A DNA stretch of 64,000 nt from the IMG/VR virus record IMGVR_UViG_3300050120_000152, positions 124,001-188,000 of that record; one strand, 5' to 3'. Position 1 is the stretch's first letter. The number at the start of each line of letters is the position of its first letter. The translations under genes were made by a program, and so were the position numbers. This document shows positions 1-7,507 of the stretch, piece by piece. Under the pieces are notes generated by a model. The model was not told the origin of the DNA, did no database searches, and was given only the letters and a program-made list of their open reading frames with translations. This DNA comes from a virus.

Positions 1-2
1 GC

Positions 3-230
3 ATTGATATGCATTTTCATGGTGCCAATTCTTATACATTAAGTATCAATGAATATCTCAAACGATTACTCACTTACACGATTAAGCCTATTAAGATTTA
101 TGTAAATAAAGTGGCTTTAAACACTATTGAACCTAAAGCGTTACCACCAGTCATCACACCTATTGAAATTGATTTGACCAATGTGGTAGAATCAGATGAT
201 GATACACCACCATCAACAACCGAAGGATAA
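3..230 (+). CDS. C-terminal part of a hypothetical protein
   Basis: The frame is open back to the window edge, so this is probably the end of a longer gene; the first visible Met codon is at 9. The visible residues match no family I recognise. The tail is acidic and rich in Thr and Pro (ESDDDTPPSTTEG). The TAA stop lies 2 nt before the next start, which suggests translational coupling with the membrane protein that follows. Confidence 0.55.
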   Translation: MDMHFHGANSYTLSINEYLKRLLTYTIKPIKIYVNKVALNTIEPKALPPVITPIEIDLTNVVESDDDTPPSTTEG

Positions 231-232
231 TT

Positions 233-421
233 ATGAATATTGCAGGAAAGATCGCTGGGATTGTTACATATATTTTACTATTACTTACTGTCATCTATGT
301 TGATTTGACCGCTAATGTAGACCTTTTTGGTCATCTTGTATTTGCCCTCGCTATCGCATTCATTGTGGTTTGTGGTTTGGGCGTTTATAAAGGTGGCGAT
401 GCATCATCTGACCCAGAATAG
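233..421 (+). CDS. Small two-helix membrane protein
   Basis: This 62-aa protein has two hydrophobic segments, at residues about 5-24 and 33-52, and a short acidic tail, so it is probably an inner-membrane protein of unknown role. It starts right after the preceding stop. It is one of few genes here ending in TAG; an in-frame TAA follows five codons later, so suppression of the amber codon would only add a short tail. Confidence 0.7.
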   Translation: MNIAGKIAGIVTYILLLLTVIYVDLTANVDLFGHLVFALAIAFIVVCGLGVYKGGDASSDPE

Positions 422-441
422 ATCAAACAGGTCAAATAATT

Positions 442-702
442 ATGTTATTATGTAGTAACAAACCACTTAACAAATTAGTGAACAATTTTTTCAATGATAT
501 TGCAAATATTCTTCATCATGTACGAGATAGGGTATCTGATAATAAAGTGTTGAAAGAAGTTGTCTCTCTAAGAGAAACTGTAGTTGCTACTCAATTAAAA
601 TTTGATCCTGATGAAGATTATTCAGAACTTATTGAAATTATAAAATTTTTGGATATTCTTGAATATGTGGTGTTATATACCAAAGAAACGTGGGAATCTT
701 GA
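442..702 (+). CDS. Hypothetical protein
   Basis: An 86-aa protein, predicted largely alpha-helical, with no motif I recognise. It follows the membrane gene at 233 by 20 nt and is followed 1 nt later by the next start, so it sits in a compact operon running from the window edge to 1461. Confidence 0.65.
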   Translation: MLLCSNKPLNKLVNNFFNDIANILHHVRDRVSDNKVLKEVVSLRETVVATQLKFDPDEDYSELIEIIKFLDILEYVVLYTKETWES

Positions 703-703
703 T

Positions 704-1075
704 ATGTCATATTGTCGATGTGGTACTAATAGTGATATGTATGCTTATTGTAGTGGTGATACATATGAATTAATTTTTGCTGGTGCAAAGTTAAAAGAAG
801 GCTCACGTAGACGTTGGAAATATCTAAGTGATATGATGGCTAATAATAATGGTAATCCTCTTAAACAAAGCTCATTATGGGCCGAAATGAAAGAATTGTG
901 GGAACCTATCCCACTCAAATTAGATAAAGCGTCTTATATATTTGATACTCCACGAGAACTTTACAACAAAATGTTGGAAGGTCAAACGGCAGGTTACAAA
1001 GTGCCAAAATATGTTCTAAATCACGTTTTGGCTGATGCCAAATCTTATGAAAAAACAATTAAAGGAAAAATATGA
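704..1075 (+). CDS. Hypothetical protein with N-terminal Cys cluster
   Basis: I chose the ATG at 704 rather than an upstream one because it follows the previous stop by 1 nt and has a GGGA-like ribosome-binding site. The 123-aa product begins MSYCRCGTNSDMYAYCSG, a Cys cluster that could bind zinc. The rest is unrecognised. The end overlaps the next start (ATGA). Confidence 0.65.
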   Translation: MSYCRCGTNSDMYAYCSGDTYELIFAGAKLKEGSRRRWKYLSDMMANNNGNPLKQSSLWAEMKELWEPIPLKLDKASYIFDTPRELYNKMLEGQTAGYKVPKYVLNHVLADAKSYEKTIKGKI

Positions 1076-1461
1076 CTGTCGAACATTTTATTCAAGCTAT
1101 TATCGCTATTTCAAGTAGTTATAATTTTTGGCCTTATTGGGTTCCTATCATTATTTGTCTTGTTGGTTATATCTTCAAGACCGTTAAAGAATATAACGAA
1201 GATGTGAAGAATCGTGCTGATTATCTCAGTCAACCAGATTCTGCGCAAATTCAAAGGCGATATATACCAGAATTAGTAGTGGGTCATTTAGTTGGCCGAC
1301 TATTGGTATCATTCATTCCAGTCGTAAATTTTTGTATTGCCTTATTCGTATTTCTTCCAACGCTTGCTCGTGATATCATTGACGTTTGCAGTAATTGGTT
1401 AGATATTCCGCTTGTACCAAAGAAAGAGAAAGCTACTGCAGTAGAAATAAACTCATACTAA
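1072..1461 (+). CDS. Membrane protein, hypothetical
   Basis: 129 aa with hydrophobic segments near residues 17-34 and 70-98, the second probably hairpin-like. It starts inside the stop of the previous gene (ATGA overlap), so it is the last gene of the 1-1461 operon. Function unknown. Confidence 0.65.
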   Translation: MTVEHFIQAIIAISSSYNFWPYWVPIIICLVGYIFKTVKEYNEDVKNRADYLSQPDSAQIQRRYIPELVVGHLVGRLLVSFIPVVNFCIALFVFLPTLARDIIDVCSNWLDIPLVPKKEKATAVEINSY

Positions 1462-1572
1462 GATTCATATAAGATATATTGTAAATAATCATTTGCCTGT
1501 CACGGTTAATAGACAAGATGAACACACTAGTAATGGTATAATACTCCCATCATAACAACAGGAGAATCCATT

Positions 1573-1923
1573 ATGATTACTAATAAAAATAATAAGAACA
1601 AAAGTATATTATTAGGTTTGATGCTCGTTACACTTGCTACTTCAGCACTTGCCGAAGATATGATAGTACACACAACTATCCCTACAGGGAAAGAATTAGT
1701 AGGTATGTCGGCCAGTGATAGCCGAACCTATATCAACGGTATTCTTGTCAGTGATTTGCATAAGAATAAAAGTTGGACATGTTCAGAAGGGAAAAATTGG
1801 ACGATTGATGCTAGAGATGATTTGATATTGAAGAAACTCAATGATAACGCTACCGAGCAAATGAAACCTGCACCCGAAGCTATCTGGGATGTTTACAAGG
1901 ATGCATGTTCGACTCCTATGTGA
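1573..1923 (+). CDS. Secreted/periplasmic protein
   Basis: The N-terminus has a basic stretch, a hydrophobic core (residues about 12-25) and an ALA-E signal-peptidase I site, so export to the periplasm is likely. Two Cys residues in the mature part (WTCSEG and DACSTPM) could form a disulfide. It has its own promoter (-10 TATAAT near 1538), an AGGAG-type ribosome-binding site and a terminator just downstream. The layout (signal peptide, central YINGI, late Cys) is loosely like Rap1a/Tai-type immunity proteins, but this is weak. Confidence 0.75.
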   Translation: MITNKNNKNKSILLGLMLVTLATSALAEDMIVHTTIPTGKELVGMSASDSRTYINGILVSDLHKNKSWTCSEGKNWTIDARDDLILKKLNDNATEQMKPAPEAIWDVYKDACSTPM

Positions 1924-1949
1924 TATCATAGACAAGATCGAGCGCAAAA

Positions 1950-1977
1950 CAAGCCCCTTTCGGGGCTTGTTTTTATT
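1950..1977 (+). terminator. Rho-independent terminator
   Basis: AAGCCCC-TTTC-GGGGCTT hairpin followed by a T-rich tract, directly after the secreted-protein gene ending at 1923. Confidence 0.9.
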
Positions 1978-2053
1978 GTCAAAACTCTTGAATTAGAGTG
2001 ATACTCTATGTATAATACGAAAAGGTTTTTGGAACAATTCATCAGGAAAAATC

Positions 2054-2140
2054 ATGAATTTTAAATATATTTTAGTATCATTTACTCTACTATCAATGTC
2101 AACCACTAAAACTGCAACATCTTTTCAGATATACAACTGA
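2054..2140 (+). CDS. Possible 28-aa hydrophobic peptide
   Basis: A short frame with a good ribosome-binding site (AGGAAAA 4 nt before ATG). It encodes a signal-like hydrophobic peptide whose stop overlaps the start of the next membrane-protein gene (TGATGATG). It may be a real mini-protein or a leader coupling translation of the gene at 2140. Confidence 0.4.
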   Translation: MNFKYILVSFTLLSMSTTKTATSFQIYN

Positions 2141-2364
2141 TGATGAAATTACACCCAGAAAAATTAAATATTGTAGATATTCTTGCTATGCTTTATCTAG
2201 GCTTTATCTACTGGATATGTATCTATGTAGGTATAACTGCTGCATTTACCGGGCAACGGGCTATTCTATCTATGATAGGCCTGTTATTTGGTGCAACATC
2301 TCTCGCTACAGGAAACATGATTAGATATTATTTGTATGCTGGAATTATTACTCTTGACAAATGA
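2140..2364 (+). CDS. Small membrane protein
   Basis: 74 aa with two or three hydrophobic segments (about residues 11-31, 36-50 and 54-70). No family recognised. Start chosen at the first ATG, coupled to the preceding peptide. A tRNA group follows. Confidence 0.65.
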   Translation: MMKLHPEKLNIVDILAMLYLGFIYWICIYVGITAAFTGQRAILSMIGLLFGATSLATGNMIRYYLYAGIITLDK

Positions 2365-2389
2365 TATAAATAAGATATACTAGATTTAT

Positions 2390-2461
2390 GTAGAAGTCTT
2401 CTAAGCAGGATATACCCCATCGAGGGGTAAGATATTGGTATCGAATCCAAAATTCTACGCC
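2390..2461 (+). tRNA. tRNA-like, possible Arg(TCG), non-canonical
   Basis: A 72-nt element with acceptor-like ends (GTAGAA/TTCTAC), a TACCC/GGGTA anticodon stem and a T arm with an enlarged loop (TATCGAAT between TTGG and CCAA). The central loop triplet is TCG, but position 33 is A rather than the near-universal T, and the D arm is weak. No CCA is encoded. It lies just upstream of two clear tRNAs, so it is either a divergent tRNA or a relic. Confidence 0.4.
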
Positions 2462-2480
2462 TAATTATAAATAGATTTAT

Positions 2481-2569
2481 GCGTCTTTGGGTGAGTGGCT
2501 GAAACCATCAGTTTTCCAAACTGAAACCTGCGAAAGTAGGTCAAGAGTTCGAATCTCTTAGGACGCTCA
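2481..2569 (+). tRNA. tRNA-Gly(TCC)-like with long variable arm
   Basis: Acceptor GCGTCTT/AGGACGC, D arm GGT...ACC, anticodon stem TCAGT/ACTGA with loop TTTCCAA (anticodon TCC), a long variable hairpin ACCTGC-GAAA-GTAGGT, and T arm AAGAG-TTCGAAT-CTCTT. A long variable arm is the hallmark of Ser, Leu and Tyr tRNAs, yet the anticodon and the G1-C72, C2-G71, G3-C70, T73 acceptor end match glycine identity. Only CA, not CCA, follows T73. Confidence 0.85.
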
Positions 2570-2574
2570 AATAT

Positions 2575-2647
2575 GCGGGATTGGCATATTGGTTGTGTCT
2601 CAGATTTCCAATCTGATCAAAGGAGTTCGATTCTCCTATCCCGCTCA
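2575..2647 (+). tRNA. tRNA-Gly(TCC)
   Basis: Canonical 73-nt cloverleaf: acceptor GCGGGAT/ATCCCGC, anticodon stem TCAGA/TCTGA with loop TTTCCAA, T arm GGAG-TTCGATT-CTCC, discriminator T. It lies 5 nt after the long-variable-arm tRNA with the same anticodon, and the CCA end must be added after transcription. Confidence 0.93.
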
Positions 2648-2680
2648 TATGATAAATAGTATAAGTAACGGAAACGGCTT

Positions 2681-3325
2681 ATGTATACTGTTTATCAAAC
2701 AACATGTCTTGTGAACTCCAAATTTTATATTGGAGTTCACAAGACAGATGATCCAAATGATGATTATCTCGGATCAGGAAAAGTGCTAAAACGAGCTATC
2801 GAAAAATATGGTGTCTCATCTTTTAAGAAAGAAATATTGCACATATTTGATGAAGCAAGAGAAGCATTCTTGAAGGAACAAGAATTGGTTACTGAAGCTC
2901 TTATAGCAAGTGATTTATGTTATAATTTGAAGCTTGGTGGTCAAGGTGGATGGGAATATAATAATGATGGCTCGGAAGAGCATCGAGAAAGATGCAAAAT
3001 TGGTGCGCTAAAAACTAATCAGATATTAACACCAAATGCTCGCCGTGAACGTAGTCGAAAATCTGCGAACACTAAATGGAAAACCAATTATGATAAAATG
3101 GCAGATATTAATAGAAGAGTATCTAAACAATCTTTAGAATTGAAAATTGGTATATATTCCGAATTAGCTATAGAAAATCGAAAGAGAAAGTTTAAAGAAA
3201 TAAATCATCAATCAGGATCAAAAAATTCAAATTTTGGTACTATGTGGATTACTGATGGAATTTCAAATAAAAAGTTAAAGAACACTGACAACATACCAGA
3301 ATTTTGGTATAAAGGTAGAGTTTAA
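2681..3325 (+). CDS. GIY-YIG homing endonuclease (free-standing)
   Basis: 214 aa. An N-terminal GIY-YIG nuclease domain is visible: MYTVYQTT..., then KFYIGVHKT, GSGKVLKRAI and the YNLKLGGQGG motif. The C-terminal part is basic and probably binds DNA, ending in a conserved NSNFGTMWITDGISNKK block. The ends closely match the broken gene at 12226. Such enzymes in T4-like phages cut intron-less or element-less alleles and spread by repair. It sits between Gly and Ser tRNA genes. Confidence 0.9.
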   Translation: MYTVYQTTCLVNSKFYIGVHKTDDPNDDYLGSGKVLKRAIEKYGVSSFKKEILHIFDEAREAFLKEQELVTEALIASDLCYNLKLGGQGGWEYNNDGSEEHRERCKIGALKTNQILTPNARRERSRKSANTKWKTNYDKMADINRRVSKQSLELKIGIYSELAIENRKRKFKEINHQSGSKNSNFGTMWITDGISNKKLKNTDNIPEFWYKGRV

Positions 3326-3593
3326 ATTTTTCATCATATGATGCCCAAGGGTCAGGATAGTTCCGATGGTATCTAGTCTGAATGACATTATATGAGTTAG
3401 ACCATCAGTTATTATGTGGGTCGCGCTACCTTGACCGGATAGCTAGTTAGGAAATAAACCTGACGAATAAAATGGCAATTCAATAGCCATAAAAATCTCA
3501 AACTTAGAGAACACAAGTCGTCCTGACAGACGTTATCCATAATTGACATACAAGAAATTTAGTCGATTTCTTATTATGGAGTCAAAATTTTAT
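3326..3593 (+). ncRNA. Structured non-coding stretch before Ser tRNAs
   Basis: No convincing ORF. Long-range pairings are visible, for example GATGGT (3367) with ACCATC (3402) and CAAGG with CCTTG. The stretch may be a leader of the tRNA-Ser transcript or an independent RNA; no boundary can be set from the sequence. Confidence 0.35.
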
Positions 3594-3688
3594 GGAAGAA
3601 TAAGCCGAGTCGGTCTAGCGGTGGCTCATTCGAAATGAGAAGGCCCATGAAAATGGGTGTGAGAGTTCAAGTCTCTCTTCTTCCGCCA
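3594..3688 (+). tRNA. tRNA-Ser(CGA)
   Basis: Acceptor GGAAGAA/TTCTTCC with encoded GCCA, anticodon loop TTCGAAA (CGA), long variable arm CCCAT-GAAA-ATGGG, T arm AGAG-TTCAAGT-CTCT. Discriminator G fits serine. One mismatch closes the anticodon stem. Confidence 0.93.
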
Positions 3689-3716
3689 GTTTTACAATTT
3701 GTATAAATAGATTTAC

Positions 3717-3811
3717 GGAAAAGTGTCCGAGAGGCTTATGGTGATATCTTGGAAAGATATTGAGCCAGCTTAAAACTGGCTCCGTGGGTTCGAATCCCTC
3801 CTTTTCCGCCA
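3717..3811 (+). tRNA. tRNA-Ser(GGA)
   Basis: Acceptor GGAAAAG/CTTTTCC with encoded GCCA, anticodon stem ATATC/GATAT with loop TTGGAAA (GGA), long variable hairpin GAGCCAG...CTGGCTC, T arm GGG-TTCGAAT-CCC. Second of three serine tRNAs in a row. Confidence 0.95.
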
Positions 3812-3906
3812 ATTTTAAAACCCGTAGCTGGTCAGGGCTAACGCCACCATCGCTAACACTGGACAATGGGTAACCAGTAGTGTATAATAAGTATTAAATT
3901 TGTAAT

Positions 3907-3999
3907 GGAGAGCCTACCGTATTGGTGAACGGCACGGTCTTGAAAACCGTTTGATCCCTGAAAGGGGGTTTGTGAGTTCGACTCTCACGTTCTCCGCCA
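3907..3999 (+). tRNA. tRNA-Ser(TGA)
   Basis: Acceptor GGAGAGC/GTTCTCC with encoded GCCA, anticodon stem ACGGT/ACCGT with loop CTTGAAA (TGA), long variable arm, T arm GTGAG-TTCGACT-CTCAC. Together the three Ser tRNAs cover all UCN codons. Confidence 0.95.
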
Positions 4000-4261
4000 A
4001 TTATAATATGCCTGCCAGTGGCTTACGAGCCACGTTCCATCCGGAGAAGGGTGGGGTGGGCACCAATTTGATTAACATTAAAATATATTACGGACGATTA
4101 CGAAACGTCTTATATGAAAGTTGCGGATTGTACCCATGTATTGAATAATTCGGCTGTGCACAGTGTCAGAATGAGTAGATACGTATCGCGCCCATTAAAC
4201 ATGGGCAAGGTTGATTGATCATTTTCCATAACGTGGGGTTCTGTTAATCAAAATTTTATTA
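4000..4261 (+). ncRNA. Structured RNA downstream of the Ser tRNAs
   Basis: No ORF with support. Stable hairpins are visible: GTGGCT-TACG-AGCCAC, CCATCC-GGAGAA-GGGTGG, GACG...CGTC and GCCCAT-TAAAC-ATGGGC. The region ends in a clear terminator, so it is probably the 3' part of the tRNA-Ser transcript or a separate small RNA. Confidence 0.45.
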
Positions 4262-4294
4262 GCCACCATTTATGAATATGAATGGTGGTTTTTT
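4262..4294 (+). terminator. Rho-independent terminator
   Basis: CCACCATT...AATGGTGG hairpin followed by TTTTTTA; closes the 3.5-4.3 kb tRNA/RNA transcript. Confidence 0.9.
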
Positions 4295-4300
4295 ATTGAG

Positions 4301-4328
4301 TTGACACTTTAGTTATACGTGATAATAT
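4301..4328 (+). promoter_or_regulatory. Sigma70-like promoter
   Basis: TTGACA, 16 nt, TAATAT. It opens a leader of about 110 nt with a GGGT-AGAATAA-ACCC hairpin before the gene at 4450. Confidence 0.7.
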
Positions 4329-4449
4329 GACGATATGCCGGGCAATTTCCAGTATTTGCTGGTACGAATCAATAAGAGTTATCATTGCTGATACAGTGAT
4401 AGCACGTAGGGTAGAATAAACCCAACCCGGCTCCAACTAAGGAATAATA

Positions 4450-4749
4450 ATGCACATTTTTGATGTTGACACCATGCATGGTAATGTATACAATCGCTTG
4501 AACATCGCCTTGGGTGCATTAAAGCGATATGCGATTTATCATAATAAAAATGTGGTTATAAATCGGATGTATCTGTCTGGTACTGAAATCAAATTGAATA
4601 TTTCTATTAATGGTTGTATGTTTTTACTGACCATGGATCAAGATAGGATTACAATTTCTAAATTTAATGCGCAAACTTCGGTATCTACAAATTATCCAAT
4701 AACAATAGATCAAATTGACGATGGTACTTTTATGGAAAATTTAAAATGA
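4450..4749 (+). CDS. Hypothetical protein
   Basis: 99 aa, mixed alpha/beta by composition, no recognised motif. Ribosome-binding site AAGGAATAATA before ATG. The stop overlaps the LysM gene start (ATGA), so the two are coupled. Confidence 0.7.
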   Translation: MHIFDVDTMHGNVYNRLNIALGALKRYAIYHNKNVVINRMYLSGTEIKLNISINGCMFLLTMDQDRITISKFNAQTSVSTNYPITIDQIDDGTFMENLK

Positions 4750-4925
4750 AAATTTATAAAATAGAATCGGGTGACACATTAAGTCAGCTTGCAAAATACT
4801 TTGATGTTTCGTTATCTGCTATCATGTTTGTTAATCCAACATTAATCAATGCTGACAATATTATTGCAGGAGATTGGCTTTACATTCCTACTATTCTTCA
4901 TCATGCTCTTGAAAAGACGTATTGA
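4746..4925 (+). CDS. Single LysM-domain mini-protein
   Basis: 59 aa consisting almost entirely of one LysM motif: YKIESGDTLSQLAKYF...FVNPTLI...IIAGDWLYIP. LysM binds N-acetylglucosamine in peptidoglycan. There is no signal peptide and no catalytic domain, so it may assist a lysis or virion protein or bind an internal target. The start overlaps the upstream stop. Confidence 0.8.
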   Translation: MKIYKIESGDTLSQLAKYFDVSLSAIMFVNPTLINADNIIAGDWLYIPTILHHALEKTY

Positions 4926-5391
4926 CAAATAACATTAATGTGATATAATGTATATGTAATGGCGGTACACGGCGGTATGAAGAATTTGGGAATGGGCGTG
5001 GAACATCATCGGCAAATGTGTTTCTTTGGGATGCCATATCACCGCGCCTACCGTGCGGAGTCCTCTGGACATAGGCCAACTCACCGATGCCCATTATACA
5101 TATATTGACATGTAGTATAGTATCACTTAAGTTAACCAACGGCGTATAATAATATTGTATTATTGTCCGAGTTTGCTTGTTTCTCCCACCTGTAAATGGA
5201 TTATGTGTATACGCATTATTCATGATAAAGTCTTCAAGTGCCAAGGTTGGCAAATTACCGACCAAAAGTGGGAAACCGTTGGAATATTTTAAAATTTTTG
5301 TTATAGAGTAGCTATGATTGGGTAGTAAGCGAAAAGTTTGAGAAAACTTGCCATAGAAGGTTAAAGCCCTGTAGATGAATTCGAATTTCAT
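4891..5391 (-). CDS. Doubtful ORF opposite a + strand promoter
   Basis: 166-codon frame with a plausible ribosome-binding site (GGAATTCAT before ATG) but no recognisable domain. Its 3' half overlaps a strong + strand promoter (4922-4949) and GC-rich, hairpin-prone sequence typical of the non-coding RNAs in this window. It may be coding, or chance openness opposite an RNA gene. Confidence 0.3.
   Translation of the reverse strand: MKFEFIYRALTFYGKFSQTFRLLPNHSYSITKILKYSNGFPLLVGNLPTLALEDFIMNNAYTHNPFTGGRNKQTRTIIQYYYTPLVNLSDTILHVNICIMGIGELAYVQRTPHGRRGDMASQRNTFADDVPRPFPNSSYRRVPPLHIHYITLMLFVNTSFQEHDEE
4922..4949 (+). promoter_or_regulatory. Sigma70-like promoter
   Basis: TTGACA, 16 nt, TATAAT, overlapping the end of the LysM gene. 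It drives a transcript through 4950-5520, where I see no + strand gene before 5522. Confidence 0.75.
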
Positions 5392-5521
5392 ATGAATTCC
5401 ACAACCAAAGCAAATTCTAGAAATTGTGAGTAGAGTGACAGGAGCGATCTATAACAAATATTATTGTGTTGCATGTGTCAAAACGATGTGGTATTATGTT
5501 AAACATAAAGGAAAGTAATTA

Positions 5522-5698
5522 ATGAAGACTGTAAAGAAAGAATTTGTTGAGGGTGTTGAACGTAAGCATCGCCAGAATCGTAATACCTTGGCTTCTCTTT
5601 TAAAGAGTCGCGCAAAGATTTTTTGGGCAACTACCAAAGGTACGTATAGTGTTGGTAAAAATGCTGCAAAACGTGCGAAAAAGTTGAAAACAGCATAA
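5522..5698 (+). CDS. Small very basic protein
   Basis: 58 aa, rich in Lys and Arg, ending NAAKRAKKLKTA. Preceded by AAAGGAAAG, a good ribosome-binding site. It may bind nucleic acid; function unknown. Confidence 0.7.
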   Translation: MKTVKKEFVEGVERKHRQNRNTLASLLKSRAKIFWATTKGTYSVGKNAAKRAKKLKTA

Positions 5699-5721
5699 AT
5701 AGAAATACAAAATTAAATTGA

Positions 5722-5799
5722 TGCGAGTTATATTAACGGTAGATTGGATGGCTCATAACCATCATATGGATTAGGGTTCGAATCCCCCACTCGCCACCA
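5722..5799 (+). tRNA. tRNA-Met(CAT)
   Basis: Anticodon stem GATGG/CCATC with loop CTCATAA, acceptor GCGAGT/ACTCGC and encoded ACCA. Position 1-72 is an unpaired T-C, a feature reminiscent of initiator tRNAs, but the T stem is also imperfect. Initiator, elongator and Ile(CAT) roles cannot be separated. Confidence 0.8.
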
Positions 5800-5804
5800 T
5801 TAAT

Positions 5805-5836
5805 AAAGCCAAGATTATATCTTGGCTTTATTTTTA
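5805..5836 (+). terminator. Bidirectional terminator
   Basis: AAAGCCAAGA-TTATA-TCTTGGCTTT hairpin with a T run after it on the + strand. It also overlaps the 3' end of the convergent HNH gene and can end both transcripts. Confidence 0.85.
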
Positions 5837-6507
5837 CTACGATACCCTTTTGGTGGCTTAGTTATTTGTAACAATTTACACCGATGATTAATAGCATTAT
5901 CAGATACATTATAATATTTTGCTACATGAACTATTGGAAACTTCCATACTAATTGCTCTAATTCTTCTTTAGTTGGATCAAATTTTCTATGAATTATTTT
6001 TGGAGGTTTTTCTTTCTTATTATTTCTTCCACAATATGTAGAAGTCTGCGAATGACAATTTGGGCAAAGAAAACACAGGTTCTCTAATCTATTATCATTT
6101 CCGACACCATTTTTATGTTCTAGATGCAATACTAAAGGTTTTCCTTCATGGAATCCTTCATTTGGACAAGCATTGCATTTATATTCAATAATATTATGTT
6201 TTAGTATATATTTTTTAAATTTTTCTCGTTGTGCAGTAGAATTTTCTATAAACTCTTCAGCGCAATTTCTTGATTTTTTAAATTGTAATAATGGATTACG
6301 ATTCTTTAAAAAATTTTGATGATTAAGTTTAAATTGCGATAAATCTATACCTTGCTTTTCAGCAATTATTTTTATGGTTCTATAAGTTCCCCCTGTAGTA
6401 GCATTAACCTCACATTTTGTTAATATTTCATGTAAGCTGTTTGATGTATCATAAAAATCTTGTAATTGTTCTTTAGATATATCCCATATTTTTGAATAAC
6501 GTGCCAT
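5815..6507 (-). CDS. HNH endonuclease (free-standing homing type)
   Basis: 230 aa. N-terminal helix-turn-helix-like region, then a zinc-binding HNH core: YKCNACPNEG, LVLHLEHKNG, NRLENLCFLCPNCHSQT. A second winged-helix-like part follows (residues about 185-215). It is related in plan to the HNH gene at 40610 and stands alone on the - strand beside a tRNA gene, as homing endonucleases in phages often do. Confidence 0.88.
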   Translation of the reverse strand: MARYSKIWDISKEQLQDFYDTSNSLHEILTKCEVNATTGGTYRTIKIIAEKQGIDLSQFKLNHQNFLKNRNPLLQFKKSRNCAEEFIENSTAQREKFKKYILKHNIIEYKCNACPNEGFHEGKPLVLHLEHKNGVGNDNRLENLCFLCPNCHSQTSTYCGRNNKKEKPPKIIHRKFDPTKEELEQLVWKFPIVHVAKYYNVSDNAINHRCKLLQITKPPKGYRSKNKAKI

Positions 6508-6571
6508 GATTCGAACCTATTTGTTGATTCATAGTATTTATACAAGTTCGAATCAAATGTCATATACGTAC

Positions 6572-6599
6572 TTGACATGATAAATAAATCTGTTATACT
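6572..6599 (+). promoter_or_regulatory. Sigma70-like promoter with long leader
   Basis: TTGACA, 16 nt, TATACT. It produces a leader of about 350 nt before the CCLG-family gene at 6950. Confidence 0.7.
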
Positions 6600-6949
6600 T
6601 AACTCAAGACAACAAAATGTGATGTGGGCATATCCTCAACTTCATGCGCAGGGATATCATCGGGATATCATCGGGATATCATCGGGAAATCACGACCAAT
6701 TTGAAACTTCGATACTAGTCCTCCCGCGTTTTTCATGAAAACATAAGGCTTAACCGCGTGTAGTATCAACCAATTTATATTGTTATCCTCTGAAAGATTT
6801 AGCGATTTACAGCAATGTGATAAACCGTCTTGATTATGCTAGTATCTGTAGCTTGTAGACATTGCAGTGAAGAGTAATCATTAGAATAACGGCAGTGCTA
6901 GGTTCCGCCATGATAACATTTCTTTTTACTAACTTTATGAGGACATATT
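6600..6949 (+). ncRNA. Structured leader of the CCLG gene at 6950
   Basis: No ORF. A GATACTA...TAGTATC stem encloses CGCG...CGCG, and a tandem repeat sits near its start. Such length between promoter and gene suggests a regulatory leader or a processed small RNA. Confidence 0.45.
6652..6690 (+). repeat. Three tandem GGGATATCATC units
   Basis: Three near-perfect 11-nt direct repeats in the leader. Each contains the palindrome GATATC, so a protein or RNA-binding array is possible. Confidence 0.85.
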
Positions 6950-7345
6950 ATGAAAACTACGTTAGAACTTTTGAAAGCTGAGGGCTATGAGCCCATCAAA
7001 ATGCCAAAGACCATTAAAAATAAGTGGTTAAATGCTTTACGTTCTGGTGAATATGATCAAGCAACGGGAGCATTATATGATGATAATATTGATGGTGATG
7101 GGAATCCCGGTTTTTGTTGCTTAGGTGTCTTGCAACATTGTTTGACAGGTGGTGTAGAATTCGATGGTGGTATATCTGGAGCAGTTCCATCCGATGAATG
7201 GCTTGATGAATTTAATATTAAAACTAATGACTTTCAAGTCTTTTACAAAGATGATGTACAAACTTTGGCAGACCTCAATGATTGTGAAGGCTTGACCTTT
7301 AAGCAAATCGCTAATATCATTGAAAAACAGGTCGTTGGTGTTTAA
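6950..7345 (+). CDS. CCLG-family phage protein (distant copy)
   Basis: 131 aa. Shares the family plan with six genes at 33.3-36.3 kb: KMPKTIKNKWLNALRSGEY near the start, a central FCCLGVLQHCLTGGVEF, LPS/PSDEWL, and a C-terminal LNDCEGLTFKQIANIIE. The Cys pair may bind metal. Function unknown in any phage as far as I know. Long leader suggests post-transcriptional control. Confidence 0.85.
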   Translation: MKTTLELLKAEGYEPIKMPKTIKNKWLNALRSGEYDQATGALYDDNIDGDGNPGFCCLGVLQHCLTGGVEFDGGISGAVPSDEWLDEFNIKTNDFQVFYKDDVQTLADLNDCEGLTFKQIANIIEKQVVGV

Positions 7346-7355
7346 AGATTAAGTT

Positions 7356-7498
7356 GCAGTAATGACGGAATTGGTAGACGTGGCGGACTAAACCGACCTC
7401 TGAAAAGTAGAGAGGATAATCGTTAGATAATGGTGTAAATCGGCTGTCCTAGTTACTAACGTATCGAAGACGTGTAGGTTCAAATCCTACTTATTGCG
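7356..7498 (+). tRNA. tRNA (Leu-like) with about 70-nt insertion
   Basis: Acceptor GCAGTAA/TTATTGC, Leu/Ser-type D arm (GGAATTGGTAGACG), variable hairpin ACGT...ACGT and T arm GTAGG-TTCAAAT-CCTAC are clear. Between the D arm and the variable arm lies about 70 nt more than a tRNA needs, with a CCTCT...AGAGG hairpin. TAA (Leu) can be read at CTAAA, but the exact anticodon stem is unclear. No CCA encoded. Confidence 0.6.
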
Positions 7499-7507
7499 AT
7501 GTTTTAT

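Noticed and set aside
3615-3866. 83-codon - strand frame over the Ser tRNA genes
   Set aside because: It lies entirely over two clear tRNA genes; the similarity of the tRNAs creates the open frame.
6652-6690. CRISPR array
   Set aside because: Three 11-nt direct repeats without spacers are not a CRISPR array; no cas genes.
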